The notes below the pieces were generated by a model. That model ran no database searches. It worked only from the letters and a program-made list of their open reading frames with translations, and was not told where the DNA came from. This document shows, one piece after another, positions 24,383-25,831 of a DNA stretch of 25,831 nt (positions are counted from its first letter, which is position 1; the number at the start of each line of letters is the position of its first letter). The translations under genes and the position numbers were made by a program. Source of the DNA: DASYQV01 sp036005125 (GTDB lineage Bacteria > Acidobacteriota > Vicinamibacteria > Vicinamibacterales > UBA2999); NCBI GenBank assembly GCA_036005125.1, contig DASYQV010000031.1:1-25831 (forward strand), in the 5' to 3' direction.

Positions 24383-24397
24383 GTTCCAGCACGGGCA
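24373..24397. terminator. Possible hairpin at the VOC stop in a convergent gap
   Basis: TGCCCGT and ACGGGCA form a 7-base stem around an 11-base loop that includes the VOC stop codon. No T-run follows. Convergent genes end on both sides of this 137-base gap (24383-24519), so a terminator is expected somewhere here, but this candidate is weak. Confidence 0.25.
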
Positions 24398-24519
24398 ACG
24401 AGCTCATCAAATCGTCCGCCACGGCGGCGCGGCGCCGGTCCCGTTCGCCGACGCCAGCGTCCGTGGCCTTCGGGCATCGTGTAACGCAACTCAAGTGGAA
24501 TTCCGGGACCAGGGACTGC

Positions 24520-25831
24520 TCAGCGTGTTGCCCTCCCTGCCGTTCTCGTCGGCACCTCGAATACCCAGATGGCCGCGCCGTGATCCGGCGGATTCTGAAT
24601 TTCCGGGACGAGCGCATTGTAAGTCGTGGATTGATAGCCGCCGGCGCCGACCACCATCGCCACGTATTCCTGACCATTCGACGCAAAACTGATAGGCGCG
24701 GAACTCGGAACGTCATTGAGACGAGCCTTCCACAGCTGCACGCCCGTCAGGGCGTCGTAGGCGGCGAAGACCCGGTCGACGGTCCCGGCAAACATCACAC
24801 CACCTGCAGTGACGAGCGTTCCGCTTGTCACCGGAGCACGCTGGCGATTGACCCACACAGTTTTCCTCGTCTCCATGTTGATCGCCTGCAGGCGCCCGTA
24901 TTTCCCATCGCTGTCCGGCCTGGGTCGAACCATCCAGCGGACACCCGTTGAGAGGCTGCCGCGCTCGCCCTTCGCCACCGGCACGAGATCCATGCAGACC
25001 TCCACCACAGGCACATAGAGAATCTTCGTCGTGGGATCGTACGAAGTGGGGAGCCAGCCGCGACCGCCACTCACGTGCGGACACACCATCTTGGTCTGTC
25101 CATCGCCAGGAATGAGGCTCGCATCGACGGTTTTGGCTCCGGTCTTCGGGTCGATCGCGGTGACCCCGTTCTGCAACCCCAGGTCGATCGAGGCCACGTA
25201 TCTGCCGGTTTCGGCGTCGACGAAATCGAAAATCATCTGTTTGCCGCCGGTCACCACCACGTTCTTCAGGTTGCCGTTGATCGACAGCGGGATCACCTGG
25301 CGTTCGAACGCCCAATCCAGATCCCATTGGCCGTTCGCCTGGTGTTGAAAATGCCAGGCCAGCCTGCCGGTGTCCGGATCGAGTGCCAGCGTGGAATCCT
25401 GATACAGCGCATCATTGGTGATGCCTTCCTGTTTCACCAGGTCCCGGAGCGGGCCGGTATCGTACGTGTTGCCGGTGCCAAAAATCACCAGGTTATGGAC
25501 CGGATCGTAGCTCCCGGGTATCCAGACGGAATTGCCGTTCCGCTTCTCGAGCGGTAAGCCGTTCCAACTGTTGCCGCCTGGCTCGTTCGGACGCGCGATG
25601 GTATAGAACCGCCACGCTTCCTGTCCGGTGTCCGCGTCGAGCGCCGCGATAAAGTTACCTCCCGCCGCCCGGCCCGTCGTCCCGACCATGACCTTACCTT
25701 TGGCGACGAGCGGCCCTCCGGTCATTCGATAGCCGCCCTTCGGGTCGGCAACGGCATGGTCCCACGCGACGGTGCCCTTTTTTACGTCGAGGGCGACGAC
25801 ATGCGCATCCGATGTCACCATGTACACGCGG
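24520..25831 (-). CDS. PQQ-dependent alcohol dehydrogenase-type quinoprotein, 5' end outside the window
   Basis: The minus strand frame is open from the stop at 24520-24522 to the right edge, giving about 436 C-terminal residues; start and signal peptide lie beyond the window. It is an eight-bladed PQQ propeller protein: repeated blade motifs such as VVALDVKKGTVAWDHAV, DADTGQEAWRFYTIARP, ALDPDTGRLAWHFQHQ and YDALTGVQLWKARL. Family-typical segments are QWDLDWAFERQVIPL, GGRGWLPTSYDPTTKILYVP and the closing AIWVFEVP. No cytochrome c or cupredoxin follows the propeller, unlike the neighbour at 20837, but an N-terminal domain cannot be ruled out. It is a periplasmic oxidoreductase, convergent with the VOC gene, with 137 bases between stops. 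Confidence 0.92.
   Translation of the reverse strand, partial: RVYMVTSDAHVVALDVKKGTVAWDHAVADPKGGYRMTGGPLVAKGKVMVGTTGRAAGGNFIAALDADTGQEAWRFYTIARPNEPGGNSWNGLPLEKRNGNSVWIPGSYDPVHNLVIFGTGNTYDTGPLRDLVKQEGITNDALYQDSTLALDPDTGRLAWHFQHQANGQWDLDWAFERQVIPLSINGNLKNVVVTGGKQMIFDFVDAETGRYVASIDLGLQNGVTAIDPKTGAKTVDASLIPGDGQTKMVCPHVSGGRGWLPTSYDPTTKILYVPVVEVCMDLVPVAKGERGSLSTGVRWMVRPRPDSDGKYGRLQAINMETRKTVWVNRQRAPVTSGTLVTAGGVMFAGTVDRVFAAYDALTGVQLWKARLNDVPSSAPISFASNGQEYVAMVVGAGGYQSTTYNALVPEIQNPPDHGAAIWVFEVPTRTAGRATR

Noticed and set aside
1..25831. CRISPR array, tRNA, rRNA or intact insertion sequence
   Set aside because: No regularly spaced repeats, no tRNA-like cloverleaf or TTC-arm sequence, no rRNA stretch and no transposase-like protein were found by reading.

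Overview
The window is GC-rich (strong G/C preference at third codon positions) and densely coding. Secreted proteins with PQQ, haem c and copper motifs, Ser/Thr kinases fused to TolB-like and TPR regions, and proteins opening with a 'PPRLPDGKPDLQGVW'-type segment together suggest an environmental Acidobacteriota bacterium, perhaps of the Vicinamibacteria. This is inference from gene style; there is no rRNA or other phylogenetic marker here.

Layout. (1) 106-4889: a 53-codon ORF overlapping a RecF/Rad50-like ATPase gene (zinc-hook CxxC and a C-terminal zinc ribbon), followed by a soluble Ser/Thr kinase-TolB-like-TPR protein. (2) 4890-6447: a scarred stretch with a 5' gene fragment on the minus strand, frame-broken coding-like sequence, a complete FitA/FitB (VapC-type) toxin-antitoxin pair with a perfect palindrome touching the antitoxin start codon, and about 315 bases without a convincing gene. 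(3) 6448-9341: a secreted SGNH hydrolase (minus), divergent from a secreted metallo-beta-lactamase-fold protein and a DUF1330 protein. (4) 9451-16434: a compact TetR-MFP-RND-OMF efflux operon, with a good sigma70-type promoter and an inverted repeat at the expected transcription start. (5) 16807-24382: five genes for exported proteins: an uncharacterised secreted protein, a cytochrome c/copper monooxygenase-like protein, an Ig-like secreted protein, a three-domain cytochrome c-PQQ propeller-cupredoxin protein, and a Tat-signalled tandem VOC protein. (6) 24520-31 end: the C-terminal part of a second PQQ enzyme on the minus strand, running out of the window.

How they work together. Region 4 is a standard self-regulated tripartite pump. 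Region 5 looks like a periplasmic oxidation module in which electrons from a PQQ-dependent oxidation could pass to haem c and copper sites, alongside a copper-dependent monooxygenase-like protein; its substrate cannot be read from the sequence. Region 1 has the architecture of a DNA-end or nucleic-acid sensing ATPase and could be a defence or repair unit, but no nuclease or other effector is visible inside the window.

The best candidates for something undescribed are the region-5 redox module, including a predicted glutamine in place of the axial methionine of its cupredoxin domain and exported VOC domains carrying Gln where the family usually has a Glu metal ligand, and the small-ORF/Rad50-like pair at the left edge.
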